NCBI RefSeq assembly: GCF_003987185.1
Contig: NZ_PIPS01000001.1
Location: forward strand, 310,001 to 374,000
Origin: Idiomarina aquatica
Lineage (GTDB): Bacteria; Pseudomonadota; Gammaproteobacteria; Enterobacterales; Alteromonadaceae
DNA: 64,000 nucleotides
Direction: 5' to 3'
Part shown: positions 53,770-64,000 of the stretch, one piece after another
Layout: every line of letters starts with the position of its first letter
Numbering within the stretch: position 1 is the stretch's first letter
Program-made: the position numbers and the translations under genes
The notes under the pieces: generated by a model
Database searches by the model: none
Seen by the model: only the letters and a program-made list of their open reading frames with translations
What the model was told of the DNA's origin: nothing

Positions 53770-54653
53770 TGAGCGACGACAACCCCCACTCAGCCAACGG
53801 CTCTTCTCAAAAGTCTTGGGCGGCGCGGCTGCTACAGGTCTTCACCGGGGAGCCGAAAAGCAGAGAAGAACTTGTCGATTTAATTCAGGACGCAGAGGAA
53901 CGCGACCTGATCGATAACGATACCAAGGAAATGATTGAGGGCGTCCTTGATGTCGCCGAACTGAAAGTTCGCGATATTATGATTCCACGCTCGCAAATGG
54001 TCACCATCGACATCAATCAAACCGTTGAAGACTTTCTCCCTATTGTGATCGAGTCACAGCACAGCCGCTACCCGGTTGTTACCGACAATAAAGATCACGT
54101 TGAAGGCATTTTACTGGCGAAAGATCTGCTCAGTTATGGCTTTAATTTTAATGAAGAGAGCTTTTCACTCCCCGAAGTTATGCGCCCTGCGGTGATTGTA
54201 CCGGAGAGCAAACGGGTTGATGTGTTGCTCAAAGAGTTTCGCTCGAACCGCTACCATATGGCGATCGTCGTCGATGAATACGGCGGCGTCTCGGGGTTGG
54301 TCACCATTGAGGACATTCTCGAAGAAATTGTCGGTGAAATCGAAGATGAAACCGACCACAATGAAGACGAGAAAGCCAACATCAAACGCCTCAGCGCCAG
54401 CCGCTATTCGATTAAGGCGCTGACTCCTATCGAAGACTTTAATGACTACTTCGGCAGCGACTTCAGTGACGAAGAAAACGACACCGTCGGTGGCTTGGTC
54501 GCACACGGGTTTGGGCACTTGCCACAGCCGGGTGAAGAAATCACCTTAGCAGGCTTTGTGTTCCGGGTGACCAGTGCCGACAAACGACGTATCCAGCAAC
54601 TGCAAGTTACCCTGCCGGAAACGCAAAAGCACGACGAGGATAAAGCTGAGTGA
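53769..54653 (+). CDS. corC: CBS and CorC_HlyC domain protein CorC/YbeX
   Basis: A 294-residue soluble protein with two CBS domains (about residues 65-190: [36 protein letters not shown]) and a C-terminal CorC_HlyC domain. YbeX is linked to magnesium handling and, in recent work on E. coli, to ribosome maturation, which fits its place after ybeY. Start ATG 53769 overlaps the ybeY stop; the stop overlaps the lnt GTG. Confidence 0.94.
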   Translation: MSDDNPHSANGSSQKSWAARLLQVFTGEPKSREELVDLIQDAEERDLIDNDTKEMIEGVLDVAELKVRDIMIPRSQMVTIDINQTVEDFLPIVIESQHSRYPVVTDNKDHVEGILLAKDLLSYGFNFNEESFSLPEVMRPAVIVPESKRVDVLLKEFRSNRYHMAIVVDEYGGVSGLVTIEDILEEIVGEIEDETDHNEDEKANIKRLSASRYSIKALTPIEDFNDYFGSDFSDEENDTVGGLVAHGFGHLPQPGEEITLAGFVFRVTSADKRRIQQLQVTLPETQKHDEDKAE

Positions 54654-56218
54654 TCCGCTCGTTGCCCGGTAAACTGCAGCAAACGGCGTGGCTGCGCCAT
54701 TTGCTGCTACTGATACTGGGCGCATCCTTGTGCTTTGCCTATGCCCCGTTCAAGCTCGCGATATTACCGTTCTGGATACTGCCGCTAACGCTGGCATTAC
54801 TCTGGAACCTATCCCCCAAGCAGGCGTTTGCCGGAGGCTTTGCGTTTGGCTTTGGTTGGTTTGCTGCCGGTCTCAGCTGGATCTACGTCAGTATTGACCA
54901 GTACGGTGGCATGCCTGACATTGCCAATGTCCTGGTACTGGCGTTGCTGGTTGCCTATCTGGCACTGTACCCGGCGCTGGCATTTTCGGTCTGGCGCAAA
55001 CTCTGTCAGCGCTCTGAATTATGGCGTTTTAGCCTGCCGCTGATTTGGCTTCTCTGTGAAGCGCTGCGCGGCTGGTTATTTACCGGTTTCCCCTGGCTTG
55101 GACTTGGTTACACCCAAACCGATGCCTTACTGGGCGGGCTGGCTCCGTCAGTGGGTCAATATGGCATTACCGTGGCGCTGTGGTTTATCGCGCTGGCGAT
55201 AGTCACCGGGCTGCGCTACCGACGTGCCCACAATGCCCTACTGGTGGTCGTGTTGATTGTGTTAGCCTGGCTGTCGCCGCTACTGCAACCGTTGCAGCGT
55301 GCGGCTGACAGCACCTCGGTGTTGTTGGTACAGGGTAATGTCCAGCAATCGTTAAAATGGCGAGCCGACCAACAATGGCCGAATATTTTACGCTACCTTG
55401 ATTTAACCCGCCCGCAATATCAGCATGACATCATCGTCTGGCCGGAATCGGCCATCACCGCCCTCGAACCTTATGCCGATGATGTGCTGTACAATATTGA
55501 TCAGGCAGCCAGTGTCAACGGCGCAGCGCTGGTCACCGGCATCATCGACTATCAACAATTGAACGATGATTTTTACAACAGTGTCATTGTACTCGGTCAG
55601 GAACACGCCGAGCAGGCGCTGGAACAGCCTTATCAATATGGTCACAGTAACCGCTATCAAAAGCATCAGTTGCTGCCGATTGGCGAGTATGTACCGTTTG
55701 AATCTCTACTGCGACCACTGGCGCCGTTGTTTAACCTGCCGATGTCGTCGTTCAGTCGCGGCGCTTACCAACAGCCGAATCTGATGGCTAACGGCCACCA
55801 GTTAAATACCGCCATTTGCTACGAAATTGCCTTTAGCGAACAGGTGCGCGATAACACGCATGCCGGTACCGACTACCTGTTAACCATCAGTAATGACACC
55901 TGGTTTGGTGATTCACACGGCCCCTGGCAGCACATGCAAATCGCGCAAATGCGGGCCAAGGAACTGGGTCGGCCACTGTTACGGGCGACCAATAACGGTG
56001 TTTCGGCGCTAACCGATGAATTCGGCCGCATTCTCGCTATGGCACCGCAGTTCTCCGCCACCACAGTATCGGCTGAAGTACCGCAAGTCAGTGGGCAAAC
56101 GCTGTTTGCACGTTTAGGTCACAGCGGCAGTTTGCTGTTTGCCCTCATCGGACTTTTGCCTTTGCTCAATCGTGCGCGCAACAGGCGTGGTCAGCACGGG
56201 CAAAAATCAGTACAATAA
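54650..56218 (+). CDS. lnt: Apolipoprotein N-acyltransferase
   Basis: Adds the third acyl chain to lipoproteins in the inner membrane. A run of about seven helices (LLLLILGASLCFAYAPFKLA onward) is followed by a periplasmic nitrilase domain with the Glu-Lys-Cys triad in WPESAITALE, KHQLLPIGEYVPFE and NTAICYEIAFS. The start is GTG at 54650, overlapping the corC stop (GTGA). Length 522 residues. Its products include LolB, LptE and the other lipoproteins in this window. Confidence 0.96.
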   Translation: MIRSLPGKLQQTAWLRHLLLLILGASLCFAYAPFKLAILPFWILPLTLALLWNLSPKQAFAGGFAFGFGWFAAGLSWIYVSIDQYGGMPDIANVLVLALLVAYLALYPALAFSVWRKLCQRSELWRFSLPLIWLLCEALRGWLFTGFPWLGLGYTQTDALLGGLAPSVGQYGITVALWFIALAIVTGLRYRRAHNALLVVVLIVLAWLSPLLQPLQRAADSTSVLLVQGNVQQSLKWRADQQWPNILRYLDLTRPQYQHDIIVWPESAITALEPYADDVLYNIDQAASVNGAALVTGIIDYQQLNDDFYNSVIVLGQEHAEQALEQPYQYGHSNRYQKHQLLPIGEYVPFESLLRPLAPLFNLPMSSFSRGAYQQPNLMANGHQLNTAICYEIAFSEQVRDNTHAGTDYLLTISNDTWFGDSHGPWQHMQIAQMRAKELGRPLLRATNNGVSALTDEFGRILAMAPQFSATTVSAEVPQVSGQTLFARLGHSGSLLFALIGLLPLLNRARNRRGQHGQKSVQ

Positions 56219-56250
56219 ACACGGTTTTTATTTTTACAGGAATGTACCTC

Positions 56251-56448
56251 ATGGAAAACATCTTAGATGCGTTATTGTTTGCTGTATTAGTAGCTGCCGG
56301 CGGCTTAGGTTTAAGCAGTTGGCTTATGTTTTTCATCCCCGCGGATGTGAACGATCGTGAAGCCGTTCAACGTCAGCGTTTCGAAAACATTTTCTTCGGC
56401 CTGGCCGGCATCGTCATTATGCTGGTGATGTGGTACGCCATCAGTTAA
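56251..56448 (+). CDS. Small two-helix membrane protein, unknown
   Basis: A 65-residue protein beginning MENILDALLFAVLVAAGG, with two hydrophobic segments (about 5-28 and 46-63) separated by a charged loop (IPADVNDREAVQRQRFEN). I do not recognise a family. The start at 56251 has AGGA about 10 bases upstream; an ATG at 56242 is too close to it. It lies between lnt and leuS on the same strand with short gaps, so it is likely expressed with one or both. Confidence 0.7.
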   Translation: MENILDALLFAVLVAAGGLGLSSWLMFFIPADVNDREAVQRQRFENIFFGLAGIVIMLVMWYAIS

Positions 56449-56470
56449 CGCCCTGCTCCACTTTTGCTAA

Positions 56471-59065
<2,595 letters not shown>

Positions 59066-59066
59066 G

Positions 59067-59576
59067 ATGATGTCATTGCGAGGTATGAAAACCGCGTTGC
59101 TTAGCCTGACCGTCATGGTCGGGCTAAGCGCGTGCGGCTTTCAATTACGTGACCACTATCAGGTGCCACAGACACTGCAGCAAATGCATCTGCAGGCCGT
59201 CAGTTCGATGGGACTGGAGGAAAGCCTTAAGCAGCGTTTGCTGACAGCGGGTATTCAGTTGGTCGATCACAATCAAGCGGGGGTGGCGCAGTTGCGGATC
59301 GTCTCTGACCGTCTGGATCGCCGCACACTGAGCCTGTTTGAAAGCGGCCAGGTGGCGGAATATGAACTGCTTTACCGCGTAGACTATCAGGTCATTCGCG
59401 ACGGCGAAGTGGTCATCGAGGACAATGTTGAAGTCGCCCGCGACTATCAGGATGACCCCAACTTCGCGTTGGCAAAGACCCGTGAACGGGAATTATTGGT
59501 CGCCGAAATGCGCGACGATGCAGCGCGTCGTCTGGTGCGTAAAATGATCACTGCTTTCGCTGATAACGAGCAATGA
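59067..59576 (+). CDS. lptE: LPS-assembly lipoprotein LptE
   Basis: Plugs the LptD barrel that delivers lipopolysaccharide to the outer surface. Lipobox VGLSAC in the N-terminal signal, then GFQLRDHYQVPQTLQQMHL, the usual LptE opening. 169 residues. The start is uncertain: ATG at 59067 lies one base after the leuS stop (coupling), while ATG 59085 gives MKTALLSLTVMVGLSAC, a compact signal peptide. The stop overlaps holA (ATGA). Confidence 0.92.
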   Translation: MMSLRGMKTALLSLTVMVGLSACGFQLRDHYQVPQTLQQMHLQAVSSMGLEESLKQRLLTAGIQLVDHNQAGVAQLRIVSDRLDRRTLSLFESGQVAEYELLYRVDYQVIRDGEVVIEDNVEVARDYQDDPNFALAKTRERELLVAEMRDDAARRLVRKMITAFADNEQ

Positions 59577-60634
59577 AAACCCTCTTTCCTGAACAGCTGC
59601 AACAACACCTCAACGGGCAGCCACTGCCTGCGATAATACTGCTGTTTGGAGAAGAACTGCTGTTACGGCAGGATGCCCTCAGTGAGCTACGCCAGTACCT
59701 AAAACAACGCTTTGGCGATGAACTGGAACGGCAGCGACTGATACAACAACATGACTTTGACTGGCAACAGTTGCAAGACAGCGGTCAGTCGTTAAGTCTG
59801 TTCAGCCAGTTTCGCGTATTGGAACTGGAACTGCATGATAACAAGCCCGGCCGGGAAGGATCAGACGCGCTGACCCAATACGCCCAGCAGCCCCCTGCCG
59901 AACAACTGCTGGTGGTTATCGGCGACCGGCTAAAAAAAGAACAGCAAAACAGCCGCTGGTTTAAAGCACTGAGTCAACATGCCTGGCTGGTGCGCACACC
60001 AACCCCGGATCGCGCCCGCCTACCACGCTTCATTCATCAGCGCGCGCAGCGCTACGGGCTGCAACTGAGCAGTGATGCACTGGATCTATTGGCGCACTGG
60101 TTTGAAGGCAGTTTAGCAAGCCTTGATCAGGAATTGCAGAAATGGTCCTTGCTGCATACCCAAGAAACGCTGGATGTTGCGGCGGTAAAACAGTTTATGC
60201 AGGACGTCAGTCATTTTGACGCGTTTTCGCTGCAGGACAGTTTACTGCAAAACGACTGGCAGCAGGCCGCACACCGACTGGCGCGATTGTTAGAAGAAGA
60301 CGTCGACCGGCATCAGCTGTTGTGGGTCATGCAACGCGAAGTACAGGCACTGTCACAAGTAAAAACCGCGCAACAGAGCCAACTCGACAGCGCCACCATT
60401 TTTCGCCAGCAGATGATCTGGCCATCGCAACAACCGGCCTATCAACAACGCGCGCAGCGATTACCCTGGACGGCACTGCAACAGGCTCAACGGTTGATTC
60501 AGCGGCTTGAACTGGCACTGAAAAATGACACTGGCGAGCCGGTCGACACCCTGTTTATGCATTGCCTGGGACTCCTCTGTGAGGGGCCCCATCAACCACG
60601 TCTTATCGAACAACTGGCGGTCATGGCACAATGA
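59573..60634 (+). CDS. holA: DNA polymerase III delta subunit
   Basis: Clamp-loader wrench subunit that opens the beta clamp. 353 residues with the delta N-terminal AAA+ fold (LPAIILLFGEELLLRQDALSEL), a middle helical lid and a C-terminal collar domain (LLQNDWQQAAHRLARLLEED). Delta lacks a working Walker A, as here. It overlaps lptE and nadD by 4 bases each. Confidence 0.94.
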   Translation: MKTLFPEQLQQHLNGQPLPAIILLFGEELLLRQDALSELRQYLKQRFGDELERQRLIQQHDFDWQQLQDSGQSLSLFSQFRVLELELHDNKPGREGSDALTQYAQQPPAEQLLVVIGDRLKKEQQNSRWFKALSQHAWLVRTPTPDRARLPRFIHQRAQRYGLQLSSDALDLLAHWFEGSLASLDQELQKWSLLHTQETLDVAAVKQFMQDVSHFDAFSLQDSLLQNDWQQAAHRLARLLEEDVDRHQLLWVMQREVQALSQVKTAQQSQLDSATIFRQQMIWPSQQPAYQQRAQRLPWTALQQAQRLIQRLELALKNDTGEPVDTLFMHCLGLLCEGPHQPRLIEQLAVMAQ

Positions 60635-61260
60635 TCCGGGCACTGTTTGGCGGTACTTTCGATCCGATCCACTGCGGTCACATCAATACCGCTTTAGCCC
60701 TGCTCAGGGAGCTGAACATTGACCGTCTGCACTTGATGCCTAATGCGGTACCGCCGCACCGGCCGCAGCCGCAGGCAAGTTCAGCGCAGCGGCTGGCGAT
60801 GGTTGAGCTGGCCTGCCAAGCGCATCCGCAGTTATGTGCCGAAGCCTTCGAATTAAATGCCGAGCCGCCATCCTATACGGTAAAAACATTGCAGGGCTTT
60901 AAACAGCGCTACCCGGATGACATCTTGTTATTTGTGATGGGGATGGACTCGCTGGTCTCACTGGATCAGTGGTATCAGTGGCAACAGCTCACTGAGCTGG
61001 CTCATCTGGTGGTTATGCCACGTCCCGGTTACCAACTGCAGCAAGCATCACCGTCGCTGTTAGCCTTTATTAATGAACGCCTGTGTCAGCAGCCGCAAGC
61101 TCTGCGAGATAAGCCACAGGGCGCCATTTACCTGGCCAATACTCCTCGCTACGACGTTTCTGCCACCGCCATTCGTGAGCACCCACAACGCGCCGCCGAA
61201 CGCGGCGATTTGCCGGCTGCGGTTGCTGACTACATTGAACAACACCAACTGTATCGTTAA
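60631..61260 (+). CDS. nadD: Nicotinate-nucleotide adenylyltransferase
   Basis: Converts nicotinate mononucleotide to deamido-NAD. ALFGGTFDPIHCGH at the N-terminus carries the H-x-G-H nucleotidyltransferase motif, and the ISTxxR-like site is VSATAIREH near the C-terminus. Length 209 residues. The ATG overlaps the holA stop. A possible terminator lies in the 100 bases before rsfS. Confidence 0.96.
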   Translation: MIRALFGGTFDPIHCGHINTALALLRELNIDRLHLMPNAVPPHRPQPQASSAQRLAMVELACQAHPQLCAEAFELNAEPPSYTVKTLQGFKQRYPDDILLFVMGMDSLVSLDQWYQWQQLTELAHLVVMPRPGYQLQQASPSLLAFINERLCQQPQALRDKPQGAIYLANTPRYDVSATAIREHPQRAAERGDLPAAVADYIEQHQLYR

Positions 61261-61284
61261 CGCTTAGCAACGAAGACCAGCGGC

Positions 61285-61317
61285 CGCGCCAGTTACTTGG
61301 TACAACGGCGCGCTTTT
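61285..61317 (+). terminator. Possible weak terminator after nadD
   Basis: CGCGCC (61285-61290) and GGCGCG (61307-61312) can form a 6-bp GC stem with a 16-base loop, followed by CTTTT. The long loop and short T-run make it weak; it could also separate rsfS-rlmH-mrdA from the leuS run. Confidence 0.35.
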
Positions 61318-61360
61318 CTGTTAAACTGAGCGTTACGTTAAACCTAAGGAGACAGCAAGA

Positions 61361-61681
61361 TTGCAAGCCGAACAACTGCGCCAATTTGTGATCGATAAAG
61401 CGGAAGATATGAAAGCCCGCGATATCGAAGTATTAGATGTAAAAGGTAAAACCGATGTAGCGGACTTTATGGTGATCTGCTCGGGGAACTCGAAAACGCA
61501 CGTGCGCAGTATTGCCGAGCACGTTGCAACCGAAGCCAAACATGCCGGATTACCGCCATTAGGCATCGAAGGTGGCGAACAGTCCGAGTGGGTACTGGTC
61601 GATCTCGGTGATGTGGTTTTACACGTAATGCAAGAATCGATTCGGGACTTTTACCAACTGGAAAAACTCTGGAGCCAGTAA
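61361..61681 (+). CDS. rsfS: Ribosomal silencing factor RsfS
   Basis: Binds L14 and blocks subunit joining in poor nutrition. 106 residues of the Iojap fold: DIEVLDVKGKTDVADFMVIC, GNSKTHVRSIAEHV, and DLGDVVLHVM. The start is TTG at 61361 with AAGGAG about 9 bases upstream. rlmH follows directly. Confidence 0.95.
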   Translation: MQAEQLRQFVIDKAEDMKARDIEVLDVKGKTDVADFMVICSGNSKTHVRSIAEHVATEAKHAGLPPLGIEGGEQSEWVLVDLGDVVLHVMQESIRDFYQLEKLWSQ

Positions 61682-62152
61682 GTGCAGATTCAATTGCTGG
61701 CGGTAGGTAACAAGATGCCGGCCTGGGTGACCGAAGGCTATAAAGAGTATGAGCGCCGTTTTCCCAACGAGTGCTCACTGAGCTTACAGGAAATCACCCC
61801 GCAGAAACGCGGCAAAAAGGCCGACACCAAGCGTTTGACCGATATCGAAGGCGAGGCACTGTTAAACGCGGTGCCGCGCGGCAACCGTATTGTTACGCTG
61901 GAAGTTAAGGGCAAAGCCTGGACCACCCAACATTTGGCTCAACAATTACAGGCTTGGCAAATGGATGGTCGCGATGTATCGTTGCTGATAGGTGGCCCGG
62001 AAGGGTTATCGGATGCTTGTTTGCAGGCCGCTGATCAACGTTGGTCATTATCGGCGTTGACATTACCTCATCCGCTGGTGAGAGTCATCGTCGCTGAAAG
62101 CTTGTACCGGGCCTGGAGCTTAAATACTAACCATCCCTACCATCGGGAATAA
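61682..62152 (+). CDS. rlmH: 23S rRNA pseudouridine1915 N3-methyltransferase
   Basis: SPOUT methyltransferase that modifies pseudouridine 1915 in 70S ribosomes. 156 residues; [14 protein letters not shown] is the knotted SAM site and the C-terminus ends in HPYHRE, the conserved tail. The start is GTG at 61682, next to the rsfS stop. It is 18 bases before mrdA. Confidence 0.96.
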   Translation: MQIQLLAVGNKMPAWVTEGYKEYERRFPNECSLSLQEITPQKRGKKADTKRLTDIEGEALLNAVPRGNRIVTLEVKGKAWTTQHLAQQLQAWQMDGRDVSLLIGGPEGLSDACLQAADQRWSLSALTLPHPLVRVIVAESLYRAWSLNTNHPYHRE

Positions 62153-62170
62153 TCGGAACAGCAAGCCCTA

Positions 62171-64000
62171 ATGCGAACGCGCACACCGATTCGAGATACA
62201 GAAGGTGAATCTAATCTCTTTGCCCGCCGGGTGTTCGTGGCTATCGCGATCATTACGGCGGTGTTTATGTTGTTGATCGGTAACCTCTATCACCTGCAGG
62301 TAGAGGAACACACCGAACTGCAAACGCGCTCGAACGATAATCGCATTAAACTGCTGCCACTGGCGCCCAACCGGGGTCTAATTTATGACCGTAACGGCGT
62401 TCTGCTGGCGGAAAACATCCCCATTTTCAGTCTCGATGTTATCCCCGAAGAAATTGACGACCTTGACCAGACCATTGCCGAGTTACAACAGATATTGACC
62501 ATCGATGATGATGACCTCGAGCAGTTTCGGCGCAATTTAAAAGGTCAGCGCCGGTTCAATAACGTCACCCTGCTGGACAATCTCAATGAGCAACAGGTTG
62601 CCACCTTCGCCACTCATCAGCACCGTTTTCCCGGTGTCAGCATCGAAGCGCGACTGGTACGACACTACCCTTACGATGATTTGTTGACGCACGTGGTTGG
62701 CTACGTCGCGAAGATTAACCGTCGTGACGTTGAACGCCTGAAGCAAGACGGTGAACTGGCCAATTATGCGGCCAGCCGCACCATTGGTAAGCTCGGTATC
62801 GAGAAGTATTATGAAAGCGAACTGCACGGCGAAGTTGGCTACCAACGCGTTGAAGTCAACAACCGTGGACGGGCGGTGCGCACACTCAGCACCGAGGCAC
62901 CGACGCCCGGTCAGGATGTGGTGCTGGAACTGGATATTGAACTGCAAAAAAAGGCGACTGAAATTCTCGGAGATCGACGCGGTTCCATCATCCTGATGGA
63001 TGCCAAAACCGGCGGCCTGTTAGCCATGGCCAGTACCCCAAGTTACAACGCCAACTGGTTTGTGAATGGCATCAGTGTAAAACGTTATCAGTCGCTGTTG
63101 CGCTCCAAAGACAGTCCGCTACTGAATCGTGCAACTCAGGGTGGTTATCCGCCAGCCTCGACGATTAAGCCACACATCGGTCTGCTGGGCCTCGAAGAAG
63201 GCACCATTACCCCGACCAGCCGTATCTGGGATCCGGGTTGGTTCGAGATTAAAGGCGTCGACCGCCGCTACCGAGACTGGCTGTCGTGGGGACACGGCTG
63301 GGTCAATATCAACAGCGCCATCGCCGAGAGTTGCGATACGTTTTATTATGATCTGGCGTTAAAACTTGGCGTCGACAAGATTTCCGGCTTTATGACCCAA
63401 TTTGGCTTTGGTGAAAAAACCGGCATCGATATCCATGAAGAAATTCCGGCTCTGATGCCGTCCCGCGGTTGGAAAAGAGCTCGTTACAATCAACCCTGGT
63501 ACGCCGGTGAAACACTGTCTGTCGGTATCGGCCAAAGTTACTGGACGGCAACACCGATGCAATTGATCGCGGCAACCGCCGCTATTGCCAACGAGGGTGA
63601 ACAAGTGATACCCCGCCTATTACGCGGCTTTGGCAATATTACCGATTTGGACCCGGCTGAACCCGGCTATAAACGCCCGGTGGTGATTTCTGACAACAAC
63701 CACTGGCAGGTCATTAAAGACGCGATGCAGGACGTTAATATGGGGGCCAAGGGCTCGGCACGACGAGCGTTTGAAGACGCTCCCTACAGTTCGGCCGGCA
63801 AAACCGGAACCGCGCAGGTCGTTAACCTGGGCGAAGACGAAGAATACGTGGCTGAAGAGATCGCCGAACAATACCGGGATAACGCCATGTACGTAGGCTA
63901 TGCCCCGGCAGATGATCCGCAGGTGGTGATTGCCGTGGCGATGGAAAACGTGATTGGCGGTGGTGGCAGTGTTGCCGCACCGGCGGCACGGGAAATGCTG
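62171..64000 (+). CDS. mrdA: Penicillin-binding protein 2, 3' end outside window
   Basis: Transpeptidase of the elongasome, needed for rod shape. 610 codons are visible without a stop. An N-terminal membrane helix (VAIAIITAVFMLLIGNLY) precedes the pedestal domain with PNRGLIYDRNG. The catalytic SxxK starts at Ser330 (PPASTIKP), with Ala before the Ser, and KTGTA is at 544-548. The expected partner gene mrdB (rodA) would lie beyond the window. Confidence 0.96.
   Translation, partial: MRTRTPIRDTEGESNLFARRVFVAIAIITAVFMLLIGNLYHLQVEEHTELQTRSNDNRIKLLPLAPNRGLIYDRNGVLLAENIPIFSLDVIPEEIDDLDQTIAELQQILTIDDDDLEQFRRNLKGQRRFNNVTLLDNLNEQQVATFATHQHRFPGVSIEARLVRHYPYDDLLTHVVGYVAKINRRDVERLKQDGELANYAASRTIGKLGIEKYYESELHGEVGYQRVEVNNRGRAVRTLSTEAPTPGQDVVLELDIELQKKATEILGDRRGSIILMDAKTGGLLAMASTPSYNANWFVNGISVKRYQSLLRSKDSPLLNRATQGGYPPASTIKPHIGLLGLEEGTITPTSRIWDPGWFEIKGVDRRYRDWLSWGHGWVNINSAIAESCDTFYYDLALKLGVDKISGFMTQFGFGEKTGIDIHEEIPALMPSRGWKRARYNQPWYAGETLSVGIGQSYWTATPMQLIAATAAIANEGEQVIPRLLRGFGNITDLDPAEPGYKRPVVISDNNHWQVIKDAMQDVNMGAKGSARRAFEDAPYSSAGKTGTAQVVNLGEDEEYVAEEIAEQYRDNAMYVGYAPADDPQVVIAVAMENVIGGGGSVAAPAAREML

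Overview
The window is chromosomal DNA of a gammaproteobacterium. Evidence: LolB, LptE, KdsA and PBP2 show a Gram-negative envelope; EpmC, SixA, SmrB, RatA and RnfH are typical of the class; and several gene blocks keep Escherichia-like order (aroC-prmB next to smrB; lolB-ispE-prs divergent from hemA-prfA-prmC-sirB2-sirB1-kdsA; a Met-Leu-Gln-Gln tRNA array beside ubiF-miaB-ybeZ-ybeY-corC-lnt; leuS-lptE-holA-nadD-rsfS-rlmH-mrdA). A PsrA-like regulator and a long CTC-type L25 point towards the Pseudomonas/Oceanospirillales side rather than enterics. The genus cannot be fixed from sequence alone. No insertion sequence, prophage or CRISPR array was seen.

Layout. 1-3.7 kb: 3' part of proS, a purine salvage pair (NCS2 permease, gpt) and a 2Fe-2S ferredoxin. 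3.7-10.1 kb: a translation-quality block: prmB-aroC-epmC with an entericidin-like lipoprotein and an NAD-kinase-like gene, then smrB, ratA-rnfH-sixA and smpB. 10.1-18.8 kb: a compact 13-gene Tad/Flp pilus operon, the main accessory region. 18.9-21.3 kb: queE/queC and nagZ. 21.4-26.7 kb: a lipoprotein S41 protease, fadE with its PsrA-like TetR gene, and a ZIP transporter. 26.7-36.3 kb: trkH, kdsA, a DUF819 permease, sirB1/sirB2, a response regulator with DUF3369 and a decayed HD-GYP, prmC, prfA, hemA. 36.3-41.4 kb: lolB-ispE-prs, rplY, pth, ychF. 41.5-45.7 kb: a four-gene module of periplasmic cupredoxin, GGDEF-EAL protein, DUF3034 protein and exported truncated haemoglobin. 45.8-47.9 kb: fumC and an SDR. 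48.0-48.5 kb: five tRNA genes. 48.6-64.0 kb: ubiF-like gene, a DMT transporter, miaB-ybeZ-ybeY-corC-lnt, a 65-residue membrane protein, then leuS to mrdA (cut by the window end).

Most notable points: (1) the flp pilin Shine-Dalgarno is the 3' arm of a perfect 9-bp inverted repeat, with a wobble-paired inner stem that is complete only in the mRNA strand; (2) the Tad operon lacks TadV and TadZ genes, has several prepilin-like proteins, and carries a DUF192 gene whose stop codon seems to have been lost by a one-base homopolymer contraction; (3) the cupredoxin/c-di-GMP/DUF3034/truncated-haemoglobin module looks like an uncharacterised redox- or gas-sensing system; (4) terminator-like hairpins lie inside the pth coding sequence and in the 3' end of the S41 protease gene; (5) rplY has a promoter with a GC-rich discriminator and a structured leader, as expected for L25 control.
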